From Alphaproteobacteria bacterium (GTDB lineage: Bacteria > Pseudomonadota > Alphaproteobacteria > Micavibrionales > Micavibrionaceae), in assembly GCA_030424975.1 (NCBI GenBank), contig JAUHVY010000001.1, positions 927,093 to 991,092 of the forward strand: a DNA stretch of 64,000 nt. Reading direction: 5' to 3'. Positions within the stretch are counted from its first letter, which is position 1. Each line of letters opens with the position of its first letter. The position numbers were made by a program, and so were the translations under genes. The notes beneath the pieces are model-generated. The model was not told the origin of the DNA, made no database searches, and was given only the letters and a program-made list of their open reading frames with translations. This document shows, piece after piece, positions 35,655 to 44,015 of this stretch.

Positions 35655-36845
35655 TTACGAGTCCAACCCCATTAAGGAACGTGCATAATCACGTGCAGAG
35701 AACGGACGTAAATCTTCAACGCCCTCTCCGACGCCAATCGCATGAACAGGCAAGTTGAATTGATCGGCAAGCCCAATCAAAACCCCGCCTTTTGCAGAGC
35801 CGTCGAGTTTAGTTACGATCAAACCCGTTACATCAATCATTTTACCAAATGTTTCGACCTGTGAATACGCATTTTGTCCTGTTGTAGAATCGAGAACCAA
35901 TAATGATACATGTGGAATGTTTTCATCCTTCTTCTGCAATACACGGACAATTTTCTGCAACTCATCCATCAGGTTCGATTTATTTTGCAAACGCCCTGCC
36001 GTATCAATAATCAAAACATCAGTCCCCTCGGCCTTTGCCTTTTCATAGGCCTCATACGCGACAGAGGCCGCATCCGTTCCTACATCCTTGGAAAACATGG
36101 TTGCGCCGGTACGCTTTGCCCATACACCAAGCTGCTCAATCGCAGCCGCACGGAATGTATCAGCCGCCGCAATCATAACCTTTTTGCCTTCATGCACTGA
36201 TAACTGCTTTGCATATTTTCCGATCGTGGTTGTTTTACCCGCGCCGTTCACGCCGCAGACCAAGACCACAAAAGGACCATCAGCAGGCTTGCTAAAGTCC
36301 AACGGTTTTGCCACAGGCTCAAGGATATCGGCAATTGTATCGGCCAATGCCTCTTTCACTTCTTCTGCTGAAATATCTTTACCAAAGCGGTCCTTTGAGA
36401 ATGCCTCAATAACATTTGCGGCGGTCTTTGGCCCCAAATCGGCCTCAATCAGAACTTCCTCTAATTGATCAAGCGTTTCCTGATCCAACTTTGTTTTTGT
36501 TAAAACATCAGTCAGCCCCTGGGTAATTTTATTCGTAGATTTTCCAAGCCCCTTCGTCAGTTTAGAGAACCAACCGCCCTCCTCGGAATGATCCACTTCC
36601 AAATCATCATGGTCTTGTATATCCTCCAGAAGATCAGGCTCAGGAACAGGTGTTTCATCCAATTCTTCAATGACATCTGTTTCCTTCTCACTCAGCTCTT
36701 CCAGAACATCGTCATCTTTATCAAGTTCCGCACTGTAATCCGTAGACGGCTCAAGCTCTGGCTCGCCCTTTGGATGTAGCAACTCCTGATCGTTATCATC
36801 TTGCTCTTGCTGTGATGGATTGTTTTTCTTACGCCAGAAAATCAT
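35655..36845 (-). CDS. ftsY: Signal recognition particle receptor FtsY
   Basis: Docks ribosome-nascent chain-SRP complexes at the membrane. 396 residues: a highly acidic N-terminal A domain (about 10-90), a helical N domain, and the G domain with P-loop GVNGAGKT (residues 198-205), DTFRAAA, DTAGR and TKLDGSAKGG. The stop of mtaB is 78 bases upstream, and the dapF-mtaB-ftsY order is typical of Alphaproteobacteria. GGAAGGG precedes the ATG. Its partner gene ffh is 2.3 kb away on the opposite strand. Confidence 0.96.
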   Translation of the reverse strand: MIFWRKKNNPSQQEQDDNDQELLHPKGEPELEPSTDYSAELDKDDDVLEELSEKETDVIEELDETPVPEPDLLEDIQDHDDLEVDHSEEGGWFSKLTKGLGKSTNKITQGLTDVLTKTKLDQETLDQLEEVLIEADLGPKTAANVIEAFSKDRFGKDISAEEVKEALADTIADILEPVAKPLDFSKPADGPFVVLVCGVNGAGKTTTIGKYAKQLSVHEGKKVMIAAADTFRAAAIEQLGVWAKRTGATMFSKDVGTDAASVAYEAYEKAKAEGTDVLIIDTAGRLQNKSNLMDELQKIVRVLQKKDENIPHVSLLVLDSTTGQNAYSQVETFGKMIDVTGLIVTKLDGSAKGGVLIGLADQFNLPVHAIGVGEGVEDLRPFSARDYARSLMGLDS

Positions 36846-36923
36846 GGTGGTTTCCCTTCCTTTTTCGCCTTGGAGTATATGCCTATTGTCAAAGCATATA
36901 AAGACTTTTCGAACCGAAAATAC

Positions 36924-38177
36924 TTATGCGCTCAGCATATCGTCTTTGATATCCAACACCTTGATTTCCATCAAAGTTCCTGCGGAATGTTCACCTTTCA
37001 ACAAAACAGGTAGGAAATTTTCCGTACGTCCTATACCGCCCTTTTCTACGATCACGTTATGGGACTTATTCACATTACGTTTCAACAGGTTTTGCACCTG
37101 TTTCGCACCCAAATCACGCAACCGCGCCGCACGCTCTTTTCGCTCAGGGACAGGAACTTTATTCGGAATGCGCGCAGCTGGTGTGCCCTCGCGCTCTGAA
37201 TAAGGGAATACATGCAAATATGTGATATCGCATTCCTCTACGATACGCAGAGAGTTTTGGAACATTTCCTCAGTTTCCGTCGGAAAGCCCGCAATAATAT
37301 CTGCGCCAAACGCAATATCAGGGCGCAAGTCACGCGCACGATTACATACATCGATAACATCTTGGCGTAGATGTCTGCGTTTCATGCGTTTCAAGATCAT
37401 GTCGTCACCTGCCTGCAACGATAAATGCAGATGCGGCATAAAGCGCGATTCTTCGGCGATTAAGCGCCACATATCCTCATCGATCTCAACGGGGTCAAGC
37501 GATGACAGGCGCAGACGCGGTAATTCAGGCACTAATGCAAGAACACGGCGAATCATTTGCCCCAATGTCGGGTTTCCGGGCAAATCCGGGCCATAAGATG
37601 TAACATCAACCCCCGTAAAAACGATTTCATTATACCCTTGTGCAACCAAAGCTTTCACCTGCTCGGCGATCACACCGATGGGAACGCTGCGTGAATTTCC
37701 ACGACCATAGGGAATAATACAAAATGTGCAGCGATGATCACATCCGTTTTGCACCTGTAAAAAAGCGCGGGATTTGTCCTCAAACCCCTCGATTAATTGG
37801 CTGGCGGTTTCCTTCACCGACATAATATCGTTCACCAAGATACGGGCATGGTCACCGTCCGCGCCCCAGCTCTCCGCTTTTAACTTCAGATCATTCCCGA
37901 TAATCTGGTCGATCTCTTCCATCTGGGCATATTTCTCAGGGCTGATCTGTGAGGCGCAGCCTGTCACGATAATCTTTGAATTGGGGTTTTCACGGCGTGC
38001 GCGACGAATAGCTTGGCGTGCTTGACGCTCCGCCTCTTTTGTCACGGCGCATGTGTTAAAAATAATAACATCATCCATTCCCGCATTCTTGGCATGGTCA
38101 CGCATGACCTCCGACTCATAAAAATTCAGCCGGCATCCAAATGTTTTAACTTGCGGTTCTTTGGATTGATTATCCAT
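36924..38177 (-). CDS. mtaB: tRNA t6A37 methylthiotransferase MtaB
   Basis: Radical SAM enzyme adding a methylthio group to t6A at position 37 of ANN-decoding tRNAs. 417 residues: N-terminal UPF0004 domain with cluster cysteines (TFGCRLN, NTCAVTKEA, TGCASQ), the radical SAM CDHRCTFCIIPYGRG (CX3CX2C), and a C-terminal TRAM-like region. The TFGCRLN and IIPYGRG wording fits MtaB rather than MiaB. Its first 8 bases overlap dapF, so translation is coupled. Confidence 0.93.
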   Translation of the reverse strand: MDNQSKEPQVKTFGCRLNFYESEVMRDHAKNAGMDDVIIFNTCAVTKEAERQARQAIRRARRENPNSKIIVTGCASQISPEKYAQMEEIDQIIGNDLKLKAESWGADGDHARILVNDIMSVKETASQLIEGFEDKSRAFLQVQNGCDHRCTFCIIPYGRGNSRSVPIGVIAEQVKALVAQGYNEIVFTGVDVTSYGPDLPGNPTLGQMIRRVLALVPELPRLRLSSLDPVEIDEDMWRLIAEESRFMPHLHLSLQAGDDMILKRMKRRHLRQDVIDVCNRARDLRPDIAFGADIIAGFPTETEEMFQNSLRIVEECDITYLHVFPYSEREGTPAARIPNKVPVPERKERAARLRDLGAKQVQNLLKRNVNKSHNVIVEKGGIGRTENFLPVLLKGEHSAGTLMEIKVLDIKDDMLSA

Positions 38178-38940
38178 TTAATACACCATCAAACACATAA
38201 GCCACAGCGCCGATCATTAAAATATCACCATCATCGGTTATCTCGATATTCATTGGCCCGCCATCGAGCATAATTTCAACTTTGTTTTCTGCCTTCTTCA
38301 AATGCAGCGCCGCAGCCGCAACCGCACATGCCCCTGACCCGCAAGCCTCGGTAATACCGACGCCGCGTTCCCATGTGCGTTGACGCAAGGCATTGTCTCC
38401 CGTGATTTCAACAAATTCGACATTTGTGCGATTTGGAAAAACATCAAGGTTTTCAAAATGCGGTCCCAATGTTTCAATTTCAACATCATCAAGGCTATCA
38501 ACAAAAAACACAAGATGCGGATTACCCATATCTACAGCAACTGGCTTTTCTACGCCACCATGTGATAAATCCATATCCTTTACGTCTTTTGCCTTACCCA
38601 TATTAACCTGCACTAATAGATCACCCTTTTTCTCACAGGCAAGCACGCCGTATGTGACCTCAATATCACATTTATCTTTACCGCTTTCGGCCATGACCAT
38701 GTCGGCCACACAACGCGTCGCATTTCCGCATGCTCCGCTCTCGCTGCCGTCGGCGTTAAAGAAATAAGCAAAGACATCAGCCTTTTCCGACTTATCGAGC
38801 ACGACAATCGTATCGCAACCAACGCCCCAATGACGGTCTGCAATTAACGCCATATCATCAGGTGTAATAAATAAATTTTCATCTCTGGCATCGAAAATAA
38901 CAAAATCGTTACCCAAGCCGTGCATTTTTTTAAACTTCAT
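38170..38940 (-). CDS. dapF: Diaminopimelate epimerase
   Basis: Interconverts LL- and meso-diaminopimelate for lysine and peptidoglycan synthesis, without a cofactor. Two symmetrical halves each give a catalytic Cys: one in ESGACGNATRC (about residue 75) and one in EACGSGACA (about residue 200). The N-terminus KMHGLGNDFVIFD is the family signature. Length 256 is slightly short but complete. It heads the dapF-mtaB-ftsY group and is divergent from ffh. Confidence 0.97.
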   Translation of the reverse strand: MKFKKMHGLGNDFVIFDARDENLFITPDDMALIADRHWGVGCDTIVVLDKSEKADVFAYFFNADGSESGACGNATRCVADMVMAESGKDKCDIEVTYGVLACEKKGDLLVQVNMGKAKDVKDMDLSHGGVEKPVAVDMGNPHLVFFVDSLDDVEIETLGPHFENLDVFPNRTNVEFVEITGDNALRQRTWERGVGITEACGSGACAVAAAALHLKKAENKVEIMLDGGPMNIEITDDGDILMIGAVAYVFDGVLNG

Positions 38941-38965
38941 ATTCTTATTCCTGATTCAAAAATAT

Positions 38966-39029
38966 AAAATGCACGCCCTTTTTGTTTTAAAGCAAACAAA
39001 TCTTCGATTTGCGTTGTCCCGTGCATTTT
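38966..39029. repeat. Long inverted repeat in the dapF-ffh intergenic region
   Basis: AAAATGCACG (38966-38975) and CGTGCATTTT (39020-39029) are perfect 10-base inverted arms enclosing a nested hairpin CAAATC-TTC-GATTTG. On the minus strand this lies 26 bases ahead of the dapF start and could fold in its mRNA leader; on the plus strand it lies upstream of the ffh promoter. It could be a regulatory RNA element or a double-sided operator; it has no SRP-RNA sequence features. Confidence 0.5.
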
Positions 39030-39057
39030 CCTAAGGCGCATAATTTTCAACCTTTTC

Positions 39058-39086
39058 TTGACAATACGGCACATTAAGCATAGTTT
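39058..39086 (+). promoter_or_regulatory. Sigma-70-type promoter for the ffh operon
   Basis: A perfect TTGACA (39058-39063) is followed after 17 bases by TAGTTT (39081-39086), which keeps the most conserved first, second and last -10 bases. The start point would be near 39093, leaving a leader of about 98 bases before the ffh ATG. Confidence 0.6.
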
Positions 39087-39190
39087 ACCCGAAATTTCCA
39101 CTGGAAAAGCTGTTTTTCAGTGCTTAACGGTACACCGCAGTCGGCGCATTTACGCTCACTGTGGCTAATTTGGTTTTGGATAAGGTTTTT

Positions 39191-40756
39191 ATGTTTGACT
39201 CTTTGAGCGAAAAATTAGGCGGCGTATTTTCTAAACTTCGAGGCAAAGCTGCCCTGAGTGAGAATGACGTGATGGCGGTTTCCCGTGAAATCCGCATTGC
39301 CTTGCTTGAGGCAGACGTTGCACTGCCTGTCGTCAAAGACTTCATCGCTACCGTAAAAGATAAAGCCGTCGGCCAAGACGTCATCAAAGGGGTTAACCCC
39401 GCACAACAAGTCATCAAGATTGTTCATGACGCGCTTGTTGATATGCTTGGCAGCGAGAGTGCAGACCTGCAATTCGGTTCCGCACCATGTGCCTATCTTA
39501 TGGTTGGTTTACAAGGATCTGGTAAAACAACATCTACGGCCAAAATCGCGAAGGTTTTAACCGAGAAGAATAACAAAAAAGTATTGATGGCGTCACTTGA
39601 CGTCTATCGTCCGGCTGCGCAAGAACAGTTGAAAATCTTGGGCGAGCAAACAGGCGTGGATACCCTTCCGATTATCGAGGGACAAAAGCCCGTTGATATC
39701 GCCAAGCGCGCAATGGACGAAGGCCGTAAGGGCGGATATGACGTTGTGATGCTCGATACGGCTGGTCGCTTGTCTATTGATGAAGAATTGATGCAAGAAG
39801 TCGAAAACATCAAAAAGGCGACAAGCCCGACTGAAACTCTGTTGGTTGCCGATGCAATGACAGGTCAGGACGCGGTAAACACAGCAAAGACATTCGATGA
39901 ACGCGTATCAATCACAGGTATCATGCTGACACGCGTTGACGGTGATGCACGCGGCGGTGCCGCCATGAGTATGAAGGCCGTGACAGGTAAACCTGTAAAA
40001 CTGATCGGCGTTGGTGAAAAATGGACGGAAATTGAACCATTCCACCCCGAGCGTATAGCCGGGCGAATCCTTGGCATGGGTGACGTTGTTTCTTTGGTTG
40101 AAAAAGCCGTGGAGCACGTTGACCAAGAAGAAGCAAAAAAAATCGCGCAGAAATTCAAGAAGGGTCAATTTGATTTTAACGACCTCCTCTCACAAATGCG
40201 TCAGATGAATAAAATGGGCGGTATGGGCTCACTCATGAAGCTGATGCCCGGCTTGAGCGGAATGGCCAGCCAACTTGAAGCCGCAGGCCTTGATGACAGC
40301 CTGATTAAAAAGCAAGAAGCCATTATCTTGTCAATGACACCAAAGGAACGTGCAAAGCCTGAGCTTATGAATGGCTCACGCAAAAAACGTATCGCCGAAG
40401 GTTCAGGTACAACGGTGCAGGAAATCAATGCCCTTGTGAAGCAGCAGAAACAAATGCAAGTCATGATGAAGCGCATGCGCAAAATGGGCAAAGGCCAAAT
40501 GATGGGCATGATGAAAGACATGATGGGCGGCAAAGCCGACGAGCTTGAGCTTATGGCGAATAGCATGGACCCCGATGCATTGGCGGCCGATATGGCATCA
40601 GACAACCCGTTGGGGCCAAACCCGTTTGCAGGTGGTGGAAACCCACTCGCGGGCATGGGTGGTATGGGCGGCCTTCCGGGACTAGGGAACGGTATGGGTG
40701 CAGGCATAGCAACACGCGGCGGAACAAAGAAAAACAGAAAGAAGAAAAGGAAATAG
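39191..40756 (+). CDS. ffh: Signal recognition particle protein Ffh
   Basis: GTPase that binds signal peptides and 4.5S RNA. The N domain starts MFDSLSEKLGGVF; the G domain has GLQGSGKTTS (around residue 108), DVYRPAA, DTAGR and TRVDGDARGG. The Met-rich M domain follows, then an unusually Gly/Met/Pro/Asn-rich tail (GGGNPLAGMGGMGGLPG) and a basic end (KKNRKKKRK), which make it about 521 residues, longer than usual (~450-480). ATG at 39191 fits the family start; an in-frame codon at 39161 would add ten residues not seen in relatives. Confidence 0.96.
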   Translation: MFDSLSEKLGGVFSKLRGKAALSENDVMAVSREIRIALLEADVALPVVKDFIATVKDKAVGQDVIKGVNPAQQVIKIVHDALVDMLGSESADLQFGSAPCAYLMVGLQGSGKTTSTAKIAKVLTEKNNKKVLMASLDVYRPAAQEQLKILGEQTGVDTLPIIEGQKPVDIAKRAMDEGRKGGYDVVMLDTAGRLSIDEELMQEVENIKKATSPTETLLVADAMTGQDAVNTAKTFDERVSITGIMLTRVDGDARGGAAMSMKAVTGKPVKLIGVGEKWTEIEPFHPERIAGRILGMGDVVSLVEKAVEHVDQEEAKKIAQKFKKGQFDFNDLLSQMRQMNKMGGMGSLMKLMPGLSGMASQLEAAGLDDSLIKKQEAIILSMTPKERAKPELMNGSRKKRIAEGSGTTVQEINALVKQQKQMQVMMKRMRKMGKGQMMGMMKDMMGGKADELELMANSMDPDALAADMASDNPLGPNPFAGGGNPLAGMGGMGGLPGLGNGMGAGIATRGGTKKNRKKKRK

Positions 40757-40832
40757 TTCATATCATCTGATGGCCGAAAAACAGGCTATCCGCTGATCTG
40801 AATACAGCTTTTGATTTAAAGGAGAAAAAACT

Positions 40833-41288
40833 ATGGCACTAGCAATCAGATTGTCCCGCGGGGGACGTAAAAAACGCCCGTTCTACCGCATTGTTGTTGC
40901 GGATAAACGTATGCCACGTGATGGTCGTTACATCGAAAAATTGGGTACATACAACCCTCTTTTGGCTGATAATAACGAGCAGCGTGTACAGCTTGTTGAA
41001 GAGCGCGTAAAATACTGGCTTGAGCAAGGTGCGAAACCTTCTGAGCGTGTAGCGATTTTCTTGGGTAAAGCCGGCCTTATCGAAATGCCTGCACAGCCTA
41101 ACCGTCCGAAAAAATCAGAGCCGGGCGAAAAAGCGAAAATGCTTCTTGCTGATAAAGAAGAAAAGCGTCAAGCGGCTGAAGAAGCTGCGAAAGCTGCTGA
41201 AGAAGAAGCAAAAGCTGCGGCTGAAGCTCCTGCTGAAGAAGCTGCCGCTGAGGAAGCACCTGCAGAAGAAGAAAAAGCAGCAGAATAA
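40833..41288 (+). CDS. rpsP: 30S ribosomal protein S16 with acidic Ala/Glu tail
   Basis: The first ~80 residues ([32 protein letters not shown]) are a normal S16. The remaining ~70 residues are an alternating Lys/Ala/Glu extension ([17 protein letters not shown] and similar) as seen in other Alphaproteobacteria but long here, for a total of 151. The DNA in this tail is a repetitive GCTGAAGAA-type sequence prone to slippage. AAAGGAG lies 7 bases before the ATG. It starts the rpsP-rimM-DUF2007-trmD run. Confidence 0.96.
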   Translation: MALAIRLSRGGRKKRPFYRIVVADKRMPRDGRYIEKLGTYNPLLADNNEQRVQLVEERVKYWLEQGAKPSERVAIFLGKAGLIEMPAQPNRPKKSEPGEKAKMLLADKEEKRQAAEEAAKAAEEEAKAAAEAPAEEAAAEEAPAEEEKAAE

Positions 41289-41311
41289 TCTGCGCTTTTT
41301 AATCTTACAGC

Positions 41312-41863
41312 ATGACGGCCTCTGATAAAAAACACCAAAGCGAAAAGGCAAACAAACGCGTTTGCCTTGGGCGCATTGCCGCCCCGCATGGTGTCAAGGG
41401 GTTGGTCAAAATCTTACCTTATGGCGAAGATCCTTACCTACTGGAGGATCTTTCCCCGATCTACACTGATAAATCCAAGGATGACACGGTTCGCGCCATC
41501 AAACTGAAAAACCAAATGGGTAAATACATCCTTGCGGAAATAGAAGGGTGCAACACGCGTGAACAATCAGATGCACTAAAAGGTATAGAGCTTTGGGTTG
41601 ATCGTGATGCCCTTCCCGAAATTGAAGATGAGGGTGAATTTTACATCGAAGACCTCATCGGGCTTACTGCCAATAACGAAAATGGCGATACAATCGGTAA
41701 TATTTGCGCCGTGCAGAACTTTGGCGCGGGAGACTTACTGGAAATAAAACCAAAAAGCGGATCGACCTTTTTTGTACCGTTTAAGGATGACTTTATTGTC
41801 GACATAAACCTTGATGACGGCATCATTGCTCTCAAAAATTATGAAATCTTCATCATTAGCTGA
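41312..41863 (+). CDS. rimM: Ribosome maturation factor RimM
   Basis: Helps assemble the 30S head by binding S19. About 183 residues: an N-terminal beta-barrel domain (VCLGRIAAPHGVKGLVKI ... ) with the conserved G.(I/V)...HG.KG pattern, then the PRC-barrel domain (FYIEDLIGLTANNENGDTIG ... VPFKDDFIVDINLDDGII). The first ~15 residues are polar and nonconserved. It follows rpsP by 23 bases and precedes trmD, the standard order. Confidence 0.94.
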   Translation: MTASDKKHQSEKANKRVCLGRIAAPHGVKGLVKILPYGEDPYLLEDLSPIYTDKSKDDTVRAIKLKNQMGKYILAEIEGCNTREQSDALKGIELWVDRDALPEIEDEGEFYIEDLIGLTANNENGDTIGNICAVQNFGAGDLLEIKPKSGSTFFVPFKDDFIVDINLDDGIIALKNYEIFIIS

Positions 41864-41875
41864 TATGCTTTATGC

Positions 41876-42208
41876 ATGAGGCATACGCTTATTGAAATTA
41901 CAAAAGTCGATAGCTTATTCGAAGCACACGCGATCCGTGGATTTTTGGAAAGTCACGACATACAGTGTTTTATTGCCAATGAATATCATGCAGGCATTGC
42001 GTGGGATTTGCGCTATGCACTTGGTGATATGCGCCTGAATGTTTTGGAAAAAGATTACAATATCGCTAAGGCCTTACTTCAGGAAACCAAACATACACAA
42101 GCACAAGAACCAATCAAAGTTCAACCGATAAGTAATTGGGTCACATCCTTCTTATGGACACTTCTTTCGGGGGTTCCGACACCCATCAAGCACAGAAACA
42201 ACAAATAA
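41876..42208 (+). CDS. DUF2007-type putative signal-transducing protein
   Basis: 110 residues; the first ~65 match the small DUF2007 fold (VDSLFEAHAIRGFLESHDIQCFIANEYHAG ... DMRLNVLEKDYNIAKALL), with a P-II-like alpha/beta pattern in which a surface site reads an unknown ligand. The C-terminus is short and polar with a Trp-rich part (WVTSFLWTLL). It lies 12 bases after rimM and 40 before trmD, an insertion into the usual rimM-trmD pair. No enzymatic motif. Confidence 0.8.
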   Translation: MRHTLIEITKVDSLFEAHAIRGFLESHDIQCFIANEYHAGIAWDLRYALGDMRLNVLEKDYNIAKALLQETKHTQAQEPIKVQPISNWVTSFLWTLLSGVPTPIKHRNNK

Positions 42209-42248
42209 AAGCGTGACATTCACGAGTGGTTCTTTTATTCAATAATCC

Positions 42249-42968
42249 ATGAAAAAACCATGGCATGTAAATATCTTAACACTGTTTCCCGATATGTTTC
42301 CGGGTTCACTCGGGCAATCACTAAGCGGGAGTGCGCTTGAAAAAGGCGCGTGGAGTTATGATTGTATCAATATTCGTGACTTTGCCGAAGATACGCACAA
42401 AACAGTTGATGCGCCCCCATTTGGCGGCGGAGCAGGATTGGTAATGCGCGCAGATATTATTGAAAAAGCCCTCCTCAGCCTTCCGAAAGCCGGACGTAAA
42501 ATATATATGAGCCCGCGCGGCAAGCCACTTACCCAATCTTTGGTTCAAGAATTAAGCCAAGAGGAAAGTATAACGATTTTATGTGGACGATACGAAGGCG
42601 TCGATCAACGCCTGCTTGATGCACATGAATTCGAAGAAATCAGCATTGGCGATTATGTTCTTTCAGGTGGCGAGCCTGCAGCATTGATTTTGATGGATTC
42701 ATGCATTCGTTTACTTGATGGCGTTATGGGAAACAGCTCTACACCTGACGAAGAAAGTTTCTCAAACGGGTTGTTGGAATATCCGCATTACACAAAACCT
42801 GCACAATGGGTTGATGCCAACGGTCATGAGCATATTGTGCCCGATGTTTTACGTTCAGGCCACCACCAAAAGATCGCAGATTGGCGATTGGATAAGTCAA
42901 AGGCATTAACACAAAAGCGTAGACCTGATTTATGGGATCAATATATAAAACAAAATGAAGAGAATTAG
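42249..42968 (+). CDS. trmD: tRNA (guanine(37)-N1)-methyltransferase TrmD
   Basis: Methylates G37 of tRNAs with G at position 36, preventing +1 frameshifts. 239 residues of the SPOUT knotted fold: ILTLFPDMFPGSLGQSLSG, FGGGAGLVMRADI, the SAM-knot region LCGRYEGVDQRLL and EISIGDYVLSGGEPA, and the GLLEYPHYTKPA motif. Gene order rpsP-rimM-trmD-rplS is conserved. Its stop is immediately adjacent to the end of a minus-strand small gene. Confidence 0.96.
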   Translation: MKKPWHVNILTLFPDMFPGSLGQSLSGSALEKGAWSYDCINIRDFAEDTHKTVDAPPFGGGAGLVMRADIIEKALLSLPKAGRKIYMSPRGKPLTQSLVQELSQEESITILCGRYEGVDQRLLDAHEFEEISIGDYVLSGGEPAALILMDSCIRLLDGVMGNSSTPDEESFSNGLLEYPHYTKPAQWVDANGHEHIVPDVLRSGHHQKIADWRLDKSKALTQKRRPDLWDQYIKQNEEN

Positions 42969-43151
42969 CTAAATCTCTCGCCCTACGCTGTTTTTCGCCT
43001 GCGCAAGATCATCGGCCATAACGTCAGATTTTGCCGATGATTTGAAAAAATAGCTGAGCGTTATGCGAAATGGCGCAATTGCCGTTGCAAAAACAGTTTC
43101 AATCGGGCCAGTGGGCTGCGGCACTTTTCCGCCAGCGTTCATCGTTGCCAT
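42969..43151 (-). CDS. Small protein with a hydrophobic central segment, unknown
   Basis: 60 residues: a polar Gly/Pro-rich start, a hydrophobic stretch around IETVFATAIAPFRITLSYFF and a charged C-terminal part (SDVMADDLAQAKNSVG). A CAGGG ribosome-like site lies about 8 bases before the ATG, which supports real translation. It is convergent with trmD, touching it without a gap. It sits in the gap before rplS, where most relatives have no gene. It may be a small membrane-associated protein. Confidence 0.5.
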   Translation of the reverse strand: MATMNAGGKVPQPTGPIETVFATAIAPFRITLSYFFKSSAKSDVMADDLAQAKNSVGREI

Positions 43152-43211
43152 GTTTTTTCCCTGTTTGTTAATAGTTTTTGAGTAATTTACACCTATAGTA
43201 CAATAAAAAAC

Positions 43212-43238
43212 TTGTCAGCACAGGCAAAATAATATAAT
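43212..43238 (+). promoter_or_regulatory. Promoter upstream of rplS
   Basis: A perfect TATAAT (43233-43238) with TTGTCA (43212-43217) 15 bases upstream, a shorter than ideal spacer. Transcription would start near 43245, leaving a leader of about 98 bases. This would give rplS its own promoter apart from trmD. Confidence 0.5.
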
Positions 43239-43342
43239 AAAGGCGCAACTTGATGCAATCCATCAAAAAAGACAATTGAACCGCCGGTATCCGCCATTTA
43301 CAGCGTATATTCGAAATCGGGTTCTTATAAAGGATGAAGAAA

Positions 43343-43744
43343 ATGAATACACTACAAAAATTTGAAGCGAAACAGCTTGAAAAACTAAAAGGTACAAAAG
43401 AAATCCCTGCTTTTGACCCTGGTGACACAATCAAAGTAAACGTAAAAGTTAAAGAAGGTACGCGTGAGCGTATCCAGGCGTATGAAGGCGTTTGTATTGC
43501 TCGCGAAGGTAGCGGCATCAACGAAAGCTTCACAGTACGTAAAATCAGTTATGGTGAAGGTGTGGAGCGTGTTTTCCCACTTTGGAGCTCTCGTGTAGAT
43601 TCGATTGAGCTAGTTCGTCGTGGTTCTGTTCGTCGTGCGAAACTGTACTACTTGCGCGACCGTCGTGGTAAGTCTGCTCGTATCTCTGAGCGTACAACAG
43701 GTCACGGTATTGAGAAGAAAGAAGACAAAAAGGCCGCAAAATAA
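43343..43744 (+). CDS. rplS: 50S ribosomal protein L19
   Basis: About 133 residues with the L19 core ([74 protein letters not shown]) and a short Lys/Ala-rich tail. The ATG at 43343 (MNTLQKFE) is preferred over one at 43334 because the AAAGGAT ribosome site sits directly before the latter, too close to serve it. It has a separate promoter candidate and its own terminator. Confidence 0.96.
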   Translation: MNTLQKFEAKQLEKLKGTKEIPAFDPGDTIKVNVKVKEGTRERIQAYEGVCIAREGSGINESFTVRKISYGEGVERVFPLWSSRVDSIELVRRGSVRRAKLYYLRDRRGKSARISERTTGHGIEKKEDKKAAK

Positions 43745-43774
43745 TAGCAGCCCTTTATCTTTAATCATAAAGAC

Positions 43775-43801
43775 AGAGCCCTCTTATGAAGGGCTCTTTT
43801 T
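43775..43801 (+). terminator. Intrinsic terminator after rplS
   Basis: AGAGCCCT pairs perfectly with AGGGCTCT across a 7-base loop, with five T after it. It lies 30 bases after the rplS stop and just before the stop codon of the convergent 33-residue gene. Confidence 0.9.
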
Positions 43802-43807
43802 ATTGCT

Positions 43808-43909
43808 CTAAGCTTTTCGTTCAATCACGACCGCTGTCATGGCATAACCACCAGCCGCAAAAATTGGAAAAGGTTCCTTCATATCAATTGGTTTGGTAAC
43901 TTTAACCAT
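43808..43909 (-). CDS. 33-residue small protein, unknown (likely missed in annotation)
   Basis: The frame reads 34 codons including TAG, starting MVKVTKPIDMKEPFPIF and continuing with a Gly/Ala-rich stretch AAGGYAMTAVVIE. An AGGGAG ribosome site lies 8 bases before the ATG, which is a strong sign of real translation for so short a frame. A short stem (AGGCC/GGCCT, 43936-43953) stands in its leader. It is convergent with rplS. No known family; a chance frame is possible. Confidence 0.45.
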   Translation of the reverse strand: MVKVTKPIDMKEPFPIFAAGGYAMTAVVIERKA

Positions 43910-44015
43910 AGTGTTTGCTCCCTACTAACTCGCTCAGGCCACCAAAAAGGCCTTACCCTAATGACAGGATAAAGCCTTATGATTTATTTCTTATTAAATA
44001 TAGATACAATTTTAT

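Noticed and set aside
38941-39190. Possible 4.5S SRP RNA gene near ffh
   Set aside because: The region has inverted repeats, but no conserved GGAA tetraloop or asymmetric internal loop of SRP RNA could be found on either strand.
39161-39190. Earlier start for Ffh
   Set aside because: Ten extra residues (MANLVLDKVF) precede the family start MFDSLSEKLG, and they lie over the mRNA leader; homologous Ffh proteins begin at the later Met.
41168-41389. Minus-strand frames over the rpsP tail
   Set aside because: They arise from the repetitive Ala/Glu codons of S16 and give Ser/Ala/Phe-rich low-complexity translations without a ribosome site.
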